Source: Chitinophaga rupis | Lineage (GTDB): Bacteria > Bacteroidota > Bacteroidia > Chitinophagales > Chitinophagaceae | Assembly: GCF_900109685.1 (NCBI RefSeq) | Contig: NZ_FOBB01000001.1 | Span: 310,001-374,000 of the forward strand | DNA: 64,000 nt | Direction of reading: 5' to 3' | In this document: positions 33,346-43,600 of the stretch, one piece after another | Layout of the letters: every line of letters begins with the position of its first letter | Numbering within the stretch: position 1 is the stretch's first letter | Made by a program: the position numbers and the translations under genes | Notes under the pieces: model-generated | What the model was told of the DNA's origin: nothing | Seen by the model: only the letters and a program-made list of their open reading frames with translations | The model's database searches: none

Positions 33346-35313
33346 ATGAACAGGATTTTTATTTACATACTGCTATGCTGCTTCACGGGATCTTATGCCC
33401 GTGCCCAGCAACCGTTGCATAAAGACAGCTTATACCGTATCATGCAACGCCAGCCGGCTGATACCAACAGTGTTATAGCCTGCTTTCAGTATGGTGACCT
33501 GTATTACCCGGAACAGCTGGACAGCGCGGCCTTCTTTTACCGGAAAGGCCTGCACCTGGCGCAGCAAATGCGCTACCAGCGCGGCGTGGGTATCTTTACA
33601 TCCTATTATGTATTTGTGCTGAACCAGCGCGGGGAGTATGCCAAAGCCCTGCACCTGGTAAGCCAGGCGGCTATTATTTTTAAAGCACTGAAAGATGAGC
33701 CCAACCTGCTGGGAGCTTACAATAATATCGGCAATGAGTATCATAATATGGGCGCCTTTCCGGAGGCTGCCCGCTATTACTTACTGGCCATAATGCTGGC
33801 TGAAAAACACAAGAACACCAAACAGCTGACCAAGCTATATAATAACTTGGCCTCCGTATTTTTTAATACAGAGGATTATGAGAAGAGCCACCTGTACGCC
33901 ACCCGTGCCCTTGCATTGTCGCGGGCCCTTAAAGATACCGCCCGTATTGCGGCTGCGCTGGTGAACCTGGGCGGGGCCCTTACCCGGCAAAAACACATTC
34001 CCGAGGCAATAGCCGCCTACCAGGAGGTGATACAGCTGGGACGTTACCTGGGCGACAGTACGCTGGTAATGGATGGGCTGATCAATACCGGCAGCATTTA
34101 CTCTGACCTGAACCAACACCAGAAGGCCTTGCGCCAGTATGAGCAAACCATGGCCATTACAGACACTTATGAGGACCAGGACTACCGCTTATACGCACAG
34201 CTGGGCTTTGGGCAGGAGCTGCTGAAAACCGGGCAGGCAGCTAAAGCAGATAGGGTGATTGCCGCTACCATTGCACTGGCCCAACGTATGCAGGCTAATG
34301 ATGAATTGCGCCAAACCTACCAAACAGCGGCGGAAATAAAAGAAGCGCTGAACCAGCCGGCGCAGGCCCTGCAATACCGTAAACAATATGAGGCGCTGAA
34401 TGATACGCTGTTAGGCGCCAGCACCCGCAAACAGGTGCATCAGCTGGAAATAGCTTTTCAAACGGCGGAGAAAGATAAAGCACTTGCAGAAAAGCAATTG
34501 CTGCTTACACAAAAAGACCTGGAGCTGGCATCCAAAGCCAAGTGGCAGGCCATTTTCCTGCTGGCCATTGGGTTGTTAGCGGCGCTGGCCTTCCTGTTCT
34601 GGTACCGCTACCGGCAACGGAATAAGCTGCAGGCACAACAGCTGCAAACACTGGAAAAGGAAAAAACCGTGCAGGTACTGGAAGCCCTGATGCAGGGGGA
34701 GGAAAAGGAAAGGGTGCGCCTGTCCAAAGATCTGCATGATGGGGTGGGCGGGCTGCTGTCTGCCGTAAAAATGCACTTCAGCGCTATCCGGCAAAACCAG
34801 GAAGTATTAAAACAGAACCCGGCGTATACCCATGCCATTGGCCTGCTGGATGACGCCATTACGGATATACGAAAAACCGCTCATAACCTGATGCCGGAAA
34901 CCCTGTACCGGCTGGGGCTAAAAGATGCGCTGCAAACATTTTGTAAGAACATCAGCTACTCCGGCACACTGCAGGTAAGCTTTTATACTAACGGGGATAT
35001 TGGCCGGTTTAAGCCCAACTTTGAACTATCAGTTTACCGCATTGTGCAGGAGCTGGTGAACAATATTATCAAACACTCAAAGGCCAGCGAAGCCCTGGTG
35101 CAGCTAACCCAGCACAACGGAACCCTGGCCATTACGGTAGAGGATAACGGCGTAGGCTTTAACCAACAGCATGTGCAGCAGCATGGCAATGGCCTTATTA
35201 GCCTGCAGTCCCGCATACGGGCGCTGAATGGTAACATTGCCATTGATGCGGCCAGCGGGCAGGGTACCACAGCATACATTGAATTTGACGTAAGCATTAT
35301 AACTAATAATTAG
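33346..35313 (+). CDS. TPR sensor histidine kinase (LuxR/NarL-type partner)
   Basis: The ATG at 33346 (MNRIFIYILLCCFTGSYARAQQ, a clear signal peptide) gives 655 residues; a start at 33307 would add 13 residues ahead of the signal. Periplasmic TPR repeats span about 25-370, with a coiled region about 370-400. A single membrane helix (about 400-422, IFLLAIGLLAALAFLFWY) leads to a HisKA_3 domain with phospho-accepting His in LSKDLHDGVGGLLSAVKMHF (about 461), and a HATPase domain (N-box ELVNNIIKHSKA, G-box VEDNGVGF). The response regulator follows after 64 bases. The pair is plus-strand, inside the minus-strand ebo cluster. Confidence 0.93.
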   Translation: MNRIFIYILLCCFTGSYARAQQPLHKDSLYRIMQRQPADTNSVIACFQYGDLYYPEQLDSAAFFYRKGLHLAQQMRYQRGVGIFTSYYVFVLNQRGEYAKALHLVSQAAIIFKALKDEPNLLGAYNNIGNEYHNMGAFPEAARYYLLAIMLAEKHKNTKQLTKLYNNLASVFFNTEDYEKSHLYATRALALSRALKDTARIAAALVNLGGALTRQKHIPEAIAAYQEVIQLGRYLGDSTLVMDGLINTGSIYSDLNQHQKALRQYEQTMAITDTYEDQDYRLYAQLGFGQELLKTGQAAKADRVIAATIALAQRMQANDELRQTYQTAAEIKEALNQPAQALQYRKQYEALNDTLLGASTRKQVHQLEIAFQTAEKDKALAEKQLLLTQKDLELASKAKWQAIFLLAIGLLAALAFLFWYRYRQRNKLQAQQLQTLEKEKTVQVLEALMQGEEKERVRLSKDLHDGVGGLLSAVKMHFSAIRQNQEVLKQNPAYTHAIGLLDDAITDIRKTAHNLMPETLYRLGLKDALQTFCKNISYSGTLQVSFYTNGDIGRFKPNFELSVYRIVQELVNNIIKHSKASEALVQLTQHNGTLAITVEDNGVGFNQQHVQQHGNGLISLQSRIRALNGNIAIDAASGQGTTAYIEFDVSIITNN

Positions 35314-35377
35314 CTGTAAACGGTAAGCCTTCCGTATTAAGTAACCCGTTTACAGTGTAGCCATAATTTAAAACTAT

Positions 35378-36016
35378 ATGCAGATTAAAGTGGCCATTAC
35401 TGATGATCATTTACTGGTGATCAATGGCATAAAAACTATGCTGGCGCCCTACGCGCATATTTCCGTTGTTTACGAGACCACTGACCCGGGTCAATTACTT
35501 AACGGTCTTAGCACCAACCCGCCCCACGTGCTGTTACTGGATATACAAATGCCCGGTATGGATGGGATGGAGCTTTGCCGGCAGGTATACAAAGCATATC
35601 CTGATATTAAGGTGATTGCCATTAGCAGCTTTATGGAAACGCATTACATTAAACAAATGCTGCGCAATGGGGCAGCCGGCTACCTGCTGAAGAACACCGA
35701 TCCCATTACTTTAGTAACCGCCATTGAAAAGGTACATGCAGGCGAACAGTTCCTGGATGATTCCCTGAAACAAAGCCTGCTGAATGAAGTGCTGACCGGC
35801 CAGAAAAGGAACAGCTACGAAATACCTTTGACCCGCCGGGAGAAAGAAATACTGAAACTAATAGCGGAAGAACATTCCAACCAGGAAATAGCGGATATGC
35901 TATTCATTAGCCTGCGCACAGTAGAAACGCACCGTTTGAACCTGACCCAGAAGCTGGCGGTGAAAAATACGGCCGGGTTGGTGAAGGAAGCGATACGAAG
36001 AGGGCTGCTGGATTAA
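35378..36016 (+). CDS. NarL/LuxR-family response regulator
   Basis: The 212-residue protein has a receiver domain (about 1-120): acidic pair in ITDDHLLV, phospho-accepting Asp in VLLLDIQMPGMDGM (about 54), Ser/Thr switch AISSF and Lys in GYLLKNTDP. The C-terminal LuxR-type helix-turn-helix (about 145-210) is LTRREKEILKLIAEEHSNQE (start) and SLRTVETHRLNLTQKLAVKN. It is the cognate partner of the upstream kinase. Its targets are unknown; the flanking ebo genes are candidates because of position only. Confidence 0.94.
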   Translation: MQIKVAITDDHLLVINGIKTMLAPYAHISVVYETTDPGQLLNGLSTNPPHVLLLDIQMPGMDGMELCRQVYKAYPDIKVIAISSFMETHYIKQMLRNGAAGYLLKNTDPITLVTAIEKVHAGEQFLDDSLKQSLLNEVLTGQKRNSYEIPLTRREKEILKLIAEEHSNQEIADMLFISLRTVETHRLNLTQKLAVKNTAGLVKEAIRRGLLD

Positions 36017-36018
36017 AC

Positions 36019-36149
36019 TAATGTGCAGATGAGAGAGAATGTGCTATTGGGTTGATTAATGTGCGGATGTGCAAACGTGCAGGCAGGCAGTGACTGTTTT
36101 CACGGAGCGCTTCATTTGCATATCTGCATATTTATCATTTGCACATTTA
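36019..36149. repeat. Inverted pair of GTGC/TGCA word arrays
   Basis: 36019-36082 repeats AATGTGC(AG/GG)AT-type words. 36113-36149 carries them inverted (CATTTGCA, TATCTGCA, TATTTATC, ATTTGCA). The 30-base middle is unrelated. It fills the whole gap between the convergent response regulator and eboC and may stop transcription from both sides. Confidence 0.55.
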
Positions 36150-37073
36150 TCAGGTTACCGCAAAGGCTTTTGCCAATAGTACCGATAACGGCAGCAGCAA
36201 TAAGATCAGCAATGCATATGGCCAGGAACCAAAAGCCGCTGCCCAGGCAGCATCCATGGCTATAAGGGCAAGAATGCCTCCTTTAACAGCCTTGCCGATA
36301 TTAGGCCCGCTGGGATCTTTCATGGCACGGATCAGGGGCGCATTGATCATTACGATCATTAATACTAAAAAGGGTAACGCCGGTAATAAATGATTGTTAG
36401 CCACGGCTAATACCCCGATAGTGCCATATACAAATGCATAACACACAGCGGTTATACGCAAAGTTTTAATACTGCCGCCATACACCTCTCCCCGGCTGAT
36501 AGCGGTTACCGCTGCAATGTAAATAACGGGTATTACGGCCAGCCAGGTATAATGTTGTAATACAGGTTCAATTAAGCTAATGCCCAGCAGCAGGTTCAGG
36601 CCACGGCACAGGCCCATGTTCACCGGCCCCCAGCTGAGGTGTTTGCCCCACTTATTATAAATAAGCGCGGAAGCCATAATGGCAAGTGCTATGTAACCGG
36701 CGGCACGGCCTACGGTAAATGCTGCCAGTATGCCTAACAGGAACAGGTAGCTACCCAGTATCACTGCCTGTGTTTTTGTTATCAGCCCGCTGGGAATGGG
36801 TCTTTCGGGCCGTTCAATTTTATCGAGGGATGCGTCAAATACATCGTTGAACACCACGCCGCCGCCATACAGGCCTACAGTGGCCAGGCACAAACAGGCT
36901 ACGGGTAATAGATCCAGGTAGTTTGTATATGCTTTGTGCAAAAAACCGGAAACAGCTACTCCCGCCAGTATATCTGCCACTGCGGTTAACAAATTGGCTG
37001 GTCGCACCAACTTCAAATAACCCAACGATTTGCTAAGTATATAACTACTCACCGGATATAGGGGTTTTATCAA
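36150..37073 (-). CDS. eboC: EboC, UbiA-like membrane prenyltransferase homologue
   Basis: The 307-residue protein has about eight membrane helices of the UbiA family. It keeps the first Asp-rich motif NDVFDASLDKIERPERPIPSG (by key residues N-D..D...D) in the loop after helix 2. A second classical Asp motif is not evident, as in other EboC proteins. The N-terminus KLVRPANLLTA is typical. No ATG fits the frame; translation most likely begins at the TTG at 37071-37073, with GGAGAAAAG just upstream as ribosome site. It lies 29 bases after eboB. In the ebo model it anchors cargo handling at the cytoplasmic membrane. Confidence 0.88.
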   Translation of the reverse strand: MIKPLYPVSSYILSKSLGYLKLVRPANLLTAVADILAGVAVSGFLHKAYTNYLDLLPVACLCLATVGLYGGGVVFNDVFDASLDKIERPERPIPSGLITKTQAVILGSYLFLLGILAAFTVGRAAGYIALAIMASALIYNKWGKHLSWGPVNMGLCRGLNLLLGISLIEPVLQHYTWLAVIPVIYIAAVTAISRGEVYGGSIKTLRITAVCYAFVYGTIGVLAVANNHLLPALPFLVLMIVMINAPLIRAMKDPSGPNIGKAVKGGILALIAMDAAWAAAFGSWPYALLILLLLPLSVLLAKAFAVT

Positions 37074-37102
37074 TAAATCTTTTCTCCATACAATCCTTTA
37101 CG

Positions 37103-38089
37103 TTAGCGGATCCGCATAGCGTTCCTATCCATCCGCGGCTGCTGGCCGCCTCTTAGCACTGTGCTTCCGTTAAATTTTTCACTCTGATCTACTGTTTTCA
37201 CCTTTTCAAAGTCGGCTTCGTTAATCTGGCCGCTTTGGGCAAAGGCTGTTATAGCGTTCCGGTAAGTTACCAAATGAATATCATGCAAGTCAATACCACT
37301 TTCGTGCATTAATGCTGCTGTTTTTGGAACTGCCAGGGGATCACTGATACCCCAGTCTGCCGCAGAATTAACCATAATACGCTCGCTGCCATATTGTTTT
37401 ACCACTTCCACCATGCGCTCATTACCCATTTTAGTAAAGGGGTAAATAGTGAATGCAGCCCAGAAACCGCGGTCTAACACTTCTTTTACGGTTTCCTCAT
37501 TATTATGGTCTACGATCACCATGGAGGGATCCAGGCCATGTTCTATGGCAATGTCCATGCTGCGCTGGGTACCTTGTTTTTTATCGCGGTGCGGCGTATG
37601 GATCTGTACGGGTAAATTGGCTTCCTTAGCCAGCTCCAGCTGGGCGCGGTAATACTTTTCCTCCAGGGCTGTCTGGTCATCAAAACCAATTTCACCCACG
37701 CCCACTACCCCCTCTTTGTAAATGAAAAGGGGCAGTATTTCCATTACGGCTTCTGCTAACTTTTCGTTATTAGCTTCCTTGGAGTTAAGGCCTATGGTGC
37801 AATAGTGTTTTATACCAAACTGGCCTGCCCGGAACCTTTCCCAGCCAATAAGGCTGCTGAAATAATCACGGAAGGTATCTACCCCGGTGCGGGGCTGTCC
37901 CAGCCAGAAGGCAGGTTCTATGATTGCGGTGACCCCGGCATCTGCCATGGCCTGGTAATCGTCTGTAGTACGGGAAGTCATATGCACATGCGGATCAAAG
38001 AAACGCATTCCCTTAATATGCTCCAGGTAATCCGGCAGCACGGATAATGGCTGCAGGTCCTTTTCTGATAACTGATGACTATAACACAT
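37103..38089 (-). CDS. eboB: EboB, TatD-family metal-dependent hydrolase
   Basis: The 328-residue amidohydrolase-fold protein has FFDPHVHMTSR (HxH metal site, about 31-41), VGVGEIGFDDQ (Glu), PVQIHTPHRDK (His) and VIVDHNNEET (His), followed by NSAADWGISDP (Asp). TatD proteins are typically nucleases or hydrolases of small substrates; in ebo clusters the substrate is unknown. It is cytoplasmic. It lies 14 bases after eboA and 29 before eboC, so the three are probably one transcript. Confidence 0.9.
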   Translation of the reverse strand: MCYSHQLSEKDLQPLSVLPDYLEHIKGMRFFDPHVHMTSRTTDDYQAMADAGVTAIIEPAFWLGQPRTGVDTFRDYFSSLIGWERFRAGQFGIKHYCTIGLNSKEANNEKLAEAVMEILPLFIYKEGVVGVGEIGFDDQTALEEKYYRAQLELAKEANLPVQIHTPHRDKKQGTQRSMDIAIEHGLDPSMVIVDHNNEETVKEVLDRGFWAAFTIYPFTKMGNERMVEVVKQYGSERIMVNSAADWGISDPLAVPKTAALMHESGIDLHDIHLVTYRNAITAFAQSGQINEADFEKVKTVDQSEKFNGSTVLRGGQQPRMDRNAMRIR

Positions 38090-38103
38090 GGAAAATCTCT
38101 TTT

Positions 38104-39000
38104 TTAGTTCACTTGTTTTGCTGCTACCCGGCCCCAGCTTAACAGGCCTTCCTTTATTTCCTGCTCCAGCACCGGTGCCTGCTGCAACAGTGCGCGGGCG
38201 GGGGCATACGTGGAATAATAGCAGGTAAGGGCAGCGGCTTCCTTTTCAATATTTTCTGCGGAATGCCATACCCGTTGTATATCCGGCATATTGGCATCAT
38301 CAATAAAACGGGTTACCAGGCGCCAGAGCATGGGATTTACCGGGCGGCCGGCAGCCCAGCGCTCATGCGCATAATCAATAAGAATGGCGGCCAGCTTTGC
38401 ATTGGCCCGCTCATCCAACCCTATAATATCATGTATGGCTTTATCTGTAAAAAATGCTTTCAGCACCAGCTGGTTCCAGGCCGGTTCATCCAGGTACCGG
38501 GCCGGGTATGTATTGTGCAGCATAATAGCTTCCAGCACAGTACCTATATTGGAGCGGATGCCTTCTGAAGTGCGCAGCTTCCACTCCTGCGCCCAGGGCA
38601 GCAGGGGCAGCGCACCATACAGCGCTACCAGCTCATTCATTTCTGCGGCATTAAACAGCCCTTCTATGGTTTGTACGTAATTAACCCGGTCATTTGCCGG
38701 CCATTGTAATAACCACCAGGTACGCGCCAGCCGGTCTAACGTATAGCCCTGTACGAAAAATCCATGAGCGGTTTCCTGTAACTCATGGATAGTACCGGCA
38801 GATAACGTAACAATCTCTTTCCCCGTAAAACGCGGGATAGCGCTAAAGGTGAGATTAAACTGTTGTACGGATGCTGAATCCTGTAGCACTTTACTGCGTT
38901 GCGCCAGCCAGGCAAGGGCCTGATCTGTGCTGTGCTGCTCAATAATGGCATATAGATAAGCGCTCACCTTATCTCTGTCATAGTCATATGGTTGCTCCAT
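38104..39000 (-). CDS. eboA: EboA-domain protein
   Basis: The 298-residue, mostly helical protein has no catalytic motif I can point to and no signal peptide. It is recognised as EboA from its place (first gene, directly before the TatD and UbiA-like genes) and from the pattern LAWLAQRSK, FTAIPRF-type AIPRFTGKE, and LARTWWLLQWPANDRVNYVQ. Its role is unknown; in the cyanobacterial cluster it is required for precursor export. It has 201 bases upstream to the haloperoxidase-like gene. Confidence 0.82.
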   Translation of the reverse strand: MEQPYDYDRDKVSAYLYAIIEQHSTDQALAWLAQRSKVLQDSASVQQFNLTFSAIPRFTGKEIVTLSAGTIHELQETAHGFFVQGYTLDRLARTWWLLQWPANDRVNYVQTIEGLFNAAEMNELVALYGALPLLPWAQEWKLRTSEGIRSNIGTVLEAIMLHNTYPARYLDEPAWNQLVLKAFFTDKAIHDIIGLDERANAKLAAILIDYAHERWAAGRPVNPMLWRLVTRFIDDANMPDIQRVWHSAENIEKEAAALTCYYSTYAPARALLQQAPVLEQEIKEGLLSWGRVAAKQVN

Positions 39001-39201
39001 TGCGCCTGTATTCTGATCGCGAAAAATAGATGATCAAGGGGATAAAGATAGCAGAATTTGATGAACGGATAAAAAAGCGGAAAGGTGAAAGCAGAAAGCT
39101 GTCCGAAGCGTAGTAGTTCCGGTTGCGGCCGGCGCCCGAGATGCCCGCCTGGGAGCAGGTGCATGAAAATGAATGCCTGGTATGACAGTACCTGTCAGGA
39201 T

Positions 39202-40608
39202 CTACCGTTTAGCCTTGTGTATACCGGCCTGCGGGGAGGTGGTGGCGTTTTGCGCTACCACTGCGCCGGGGGTGTGTACCTGCATTTTCTGTACAATGAA
39301 TGCGCCAATGCTCCGGCCCTGCTGTAACCCGTTCTCTATAGATGAGCGGTAATGAATGCCGCCATATAAACGGCTGATACCGGCTTCATTTGCGGCCTGT
39401 GTGAACGAAGTAAAGTTACGCTGCCCGGCGCCGTATTCCACTTCCGTGGTGTCTGCAAAGGCTACATTATCGCCATACAGCCGGGTAAGTGTAACGGCTG
39501 CTGCGCCGGATATTACGCTATGGCCGCTGGTATATTCCGGGAAAGGCGGTGTTTGTAACAGCGGCTCCCAGCCGGGATCTACCAGCTGGTTTATGACCGT
39601 TTGCGGACGTATAACCCTGCTGCGGTACTTCTCATCCCAACAGGCAATAAAGGCATCCAGTAAAGTAGCGGCGGTTAATGCATAGGCTTGTGCGGTTTGT
39701 ACATACCCTGCTTTGGCCTGCCGGGAGGCAATGGCTGCAATACCCATCCAGTGGCCGCCCGGGGTAATTTTTTTAGTGGCAAACATAGCGTGGCCGGTAT
39801 GGTGCATTACGTAGGGATTGCAGTCCCAGAAGCTGGCAATAGCTATTTGTTCTTTACTCAAATGCGTACAGGTGTGGTACACTTCCATCATTTCCCGGTA
39901 AAAACGGCAGGTGGTATCTGCCTCATTATATTTATTGGCGGGCAGGGGTTTAAACTGGCTGCAGGTATCCAGCATAAAAGGATGAATGCTGCTCCAGTAA
40001 GGCTCTACCGCATCCATATAATCCGGCGGCGTAGGCTGCCAGGTGCCTTTTTGCCGGGGTACGGTGTAACGCGGGTAACCGCGGCTTTCCTTGTAATTGT
40101 CTTTGGCAGCGCGTTCCAGCACTTTGGCGGCAACGGCTTCTCCAAAAGCAACAGAGTTGTTAAAGATGGTATCATTTAACCCTGCTGCTTTAAAGCGGCT
40201 GTAGAGCTGCTGCTCAAACAGCTTAAGCGAGTCGGTTGAGAAAGTAACTTTTTGCGCTATTACCTCAAAGGCGCGGGCGCCGGCCAGCAGAAAGTTGTAT
40301 TGCTTACCTTTTTCCGGCTGCGGCATGGGTGCAAACGCCCACATTTGCGCAGCCAGTGAGGGGTATGCAGGCTCGTTATACCGTGCCGCCTCATACATAG
40401 CCAAACAGGAATAAGCGTAGATACGGCTGGCTACCGGGGGTGAAAAAATATCGTACACAATTACATCTGTTAACCGTTTTACGGAAGCATGCATTACCTC
40501 CGGATCCTGCAGCTGCGCAGGATTAGCCTTGGGTGCAGGCGCCGGCTGCTTACACGCAGAAAGCGCGGCAAGCCATAACAGGATACTTATATGAATGATA
40601 CGTTGCAC
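39202..40608 (-). CDS. Vanadium-haloperoxidase/PAP2-type lipoprotein
   Basis: The 468-residue protein has a lipobox (LAALSAC, Cys about 19). The vanadate/phosphate-binding residues of the PAP2 superfamily are visible: KYRSRVIRPQT (Lys/Arg, about 332-342), TSGHSVISGAAAV (about 366-378) and LYGGIHYRSSIENG (His/Arg, about 425-438). The family includes vanadium-dependent haloperoxidases and acid phosphatases; sequence alone does not say which activity. No ATG fits, so the start is the GTG at 40606-40608. It lies 38 bases after the FG-GAP gene, in the SusC-SusD-FG-GAP-PAP2 order seen often in Bacteroidota. Confidence 0.88.
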   Translation of the reverse strand: MQRIIHISILLWLAALSACKQPAPAPKANPAQLQDPEVMHASVKRLTDVIVYDIFSPPVASRIYAYSCLAMYEAARYNEPAYPSLAAQMWAFAPMPQPEKGKQYNFLLAGARAFEVIAQKVTFSTDSLKLFEQQLYSRFKAAGLNDTIFNNSVAFGEAVAAKVLERAAKDNYKESRGYPRYTVPRQKGTWQPTPPDYMDAVEPYWSSIHPFMLDTCSQFKPLPANKYNEADTTCRFYREMMEVYHTCTHLSKEQIAIASFWDCNPYVMHHTGHAMFATKKITPGGHWMGIAAIASRQAKAGYVQTAQAYALTAATLLDAFIACWDEKYRSRVIRPQTVINQLVDPGWEPLLQTPPFPEYTSGHSVISGAAAVTLTRLYGDNVAFADTTEVEYGAGQRNFTSFTQAANEAGISRLYGGIHYRSSIENGLQQGRSIGAFIVQKMQVHTPGAVVAQNATTSPQAGIHKAKR

Positions 40609-40646
40609 TGTGGAATTTCTTTTACTTACTACAATGTTTGCCGGTG

Positions 40647-43600
40647 TTACGGCAGGCTAACCGTTCTTTTACGGCCGCTGAAATCCGTAATATCCACCGT
40701 TGTTACCGGCGCCGTAAATGCTGCGTAACGGCCGGACTGCGACAGGAAACCCTGCCCGTAGCTGCACTCCTGCTTTTGCGTGTGCCCGTTGGCGTAATGC
40801 ACCGTTAAACAGGCATCTTTACTTTGCAAAGGCAGTAAGCGCGCAGCTTTGCGGCTGCTAAACAATTTTAACGGTCCCTGGTTCTGGGAGGCTGCCAGCA
40901 GCAGCTGCCCGTGCGGTCCCTGTAATTGTACCAGGGCTTTACCATCACCAGGCAGGTAAATACCGCTGCTGCGTATATCCATGGGTGAAAAAGCTCCTTT
41001 GCCATTACCCAGCAGCACCAGCCCATCCAGCGCATCATAACGGCCTGCAGATACTTCTGTTCCAAAATCATTTCCATTGATCACTACATCCAGGTTACCA
41101 TCCCCATTCACATCAGCGGCCACCATGCCATAAAGGGGCGCTACCTGTGCCTGCAAAGGCAGCGGGCTGCAGGTAAAACGGCCGTTACCCTTATTTTCAA
41201 AATAACAGGAGCGCAGGTTGGTGGCCTTTAGCTGCAGGGCATCTTTTAATTCCTCCGGTTTTAAAATATCCTGGATAGTGGCTACTGCAAAATCGTGATA
41301 CTTCGGAAAACGCGCCCGCATCATGATCATTTGTTTGATCAGGTCATCCCGGGTATGGGCAGGAAATTCCCGGCGGCGGCCCATACTATCCGGCAGGAAC
41401 AGGGTGGGTATAGCATCGTAACTACCGTTCTTGTCAAAGTCGGCGGCGTACATACATACCGGCTCCTGTGCGCTTGCGCTGTATAAAGTATTGAGGCCTG
41501 TGTTACCGGCTATGTAATCCATATCCCCATCGTTATCAAAATCGCCGGACACCAGGCTACCCCACCAGCCGGTTTCTGCTTCCATCCCGGTTTTAGCGGG
41601 CAGCAGCCGGCCCTGTTTATTGTTGTGCAGGAATACGGGCGGCATCCACTCCCCTGCCAGCAGCAGGTCGGTATAGCCATCATTATCATAATCTGTAAAC
41701 AGGGCATCACATACCAGGCCCAGGTGCTGCAGGGCGGGCGCTGCCTGAGCAGTAACGTCTGTAAATTTTACGGCGCCGTTGTGCGTATCGTTCCTGAGCA
41801 GGTAGCTGCTAACGGGAGCGGGGTATTTGCCCGGTTCTACCCTGCCGCCAATGAACAAGTCCAGATCACCATCCCGGTCAAAATCTGCGGCCTTTACGCA
41901 CGATTTACTGGTATAAATGGCGGGCAGGGCCTGCGCTGCTTCTGTAAAACTGCCTTTGCCGTTGTTGAGGTACAAGCGGTCGCGGTAGCTAAGGCTACCG
42001 GCTTTGTTCTCACAGCTGCCGCTGGCTATGTACAGGTCCAGGTCATTATCGCCATCCACATCCAGCAGCAGGCAACCCATATCTTCTGCAGCCTTGCTGT
42101 CTGCCAGGCCTGGGAGCAGGTCTTTTTCCATAAACCTGCCGTTGGGCTGCTGTAACAGGAAAGTGCCTTTGTACTGGGTGGCGCCGCCTATGAAAATATC
42201 ATCCAGCCCATTGCCATCCACATCGCCCACGGCCAGCGCAGGACCGTATTGCGACAATTTATGCGGCAGCAGGCGCTGGTCATTAAAATCTATATAATCA
42301 TATTCTTTGTGTTTAAAGGTAATGCCGCTGCTATCTGTTACATCTGCAAACAGCGGGGCACTGAGGGCCGGTGTGGCGGCGGGCGGCGCGGGCGCTGCAT
42401 TGGCATAGTCTGCGGCCAACACCTGGTTGGCGGGTATGTTGTTCCATACCTGCACCTTACCATCCGGCCAGGTTACTTTAACGGCGGTAACCGTATCTGC
42501 ACTACCCAAACCAAAGTGCGCTACATTTTCCACGGACGAGAGGTAACCGCGGTAAATGGTGTTTTCGTATACCTGTTGCTGTTGGTTACCTCCCCTTACC
42601 TGTACCCAGGCGCCCTGGCCCAGACGGTTGCCCGGAGGGCCTTTGAACTGTACGCGTAACCAGTGTGCGGCATGGGGCTGCCCGTTGCTATGGTTTTCGT
42701 ACACCGTGGCTACATCGTTTATATTATTGACCACATAATCCAGGTCGCCATCTCCATCCAGATCTGCATAGGCAGCGCCATTGGAGAAGGTGGGTGTTTC
42801 CATGCCCCACTGTTTAGTAACATTGGAAAAAGTAAGGTTCCCGTTATTGCGGAAGGCATAGTTAGGCACTTTTACCCGGGGCAGCTGCTCCAGCATAAAT
42901 TCAGTAGAGGCATAAGGAGTGGCGGTTGCGCGGAAGGATACAAAATCATGATCTGTAATATCCCGCGGAAAGCCGTTGGTGATCACAATATCCCGGTACC
43001 CATCGTTATCAAAGTCTGTTACCATGGGTGTCCAGCTCCAGTCTGTGGCTGCTATGCCAGCCATAAAACCAATATCGCTGAAGGCTATGGCGGGTATACT
43101 GTCCTTACCGGGTACAAGGCCCTGGTTCAGCTGCAGCATATTGCGCGGGTATTGGTATTCGTAGCCGTATTGATCGTTATTGATGTAGGTGAAATAATTG
43201 TTGGCATTCATCATCATTTTCCGGCGCAGGTTGGTTTCCGGCAGCATATCCAGGCTAATGATGTCGGCCAGGCCGTCGTTATTAATATCATTAACATCCG
43301 TACCCATAGCGGAGTAGGCGGTATGTTTCAGGTAGGTGGCAGAACGGTCTGTAAAGGTGCCGTTATGATTGTTGATGTATAAGATGTCATTGGAAAGATA
43401 GTCGTTGGCTACATAAATATCTTTCCAGCCATCGTGGTTAATGTCGGTAATGTTTATGCCCAGGCCATAACCTTCTATGAGAATACCGGCCTGTTTGGAT
43501 ACGTTGGTGAAGTAGGCATGATGCAGGGAATCGTTCCAGTCGTTCCGGTACAGGCGGTCTGTATTCAGGCTGCTGCCGTCCAGGTGGCGGGGTTTGTATT

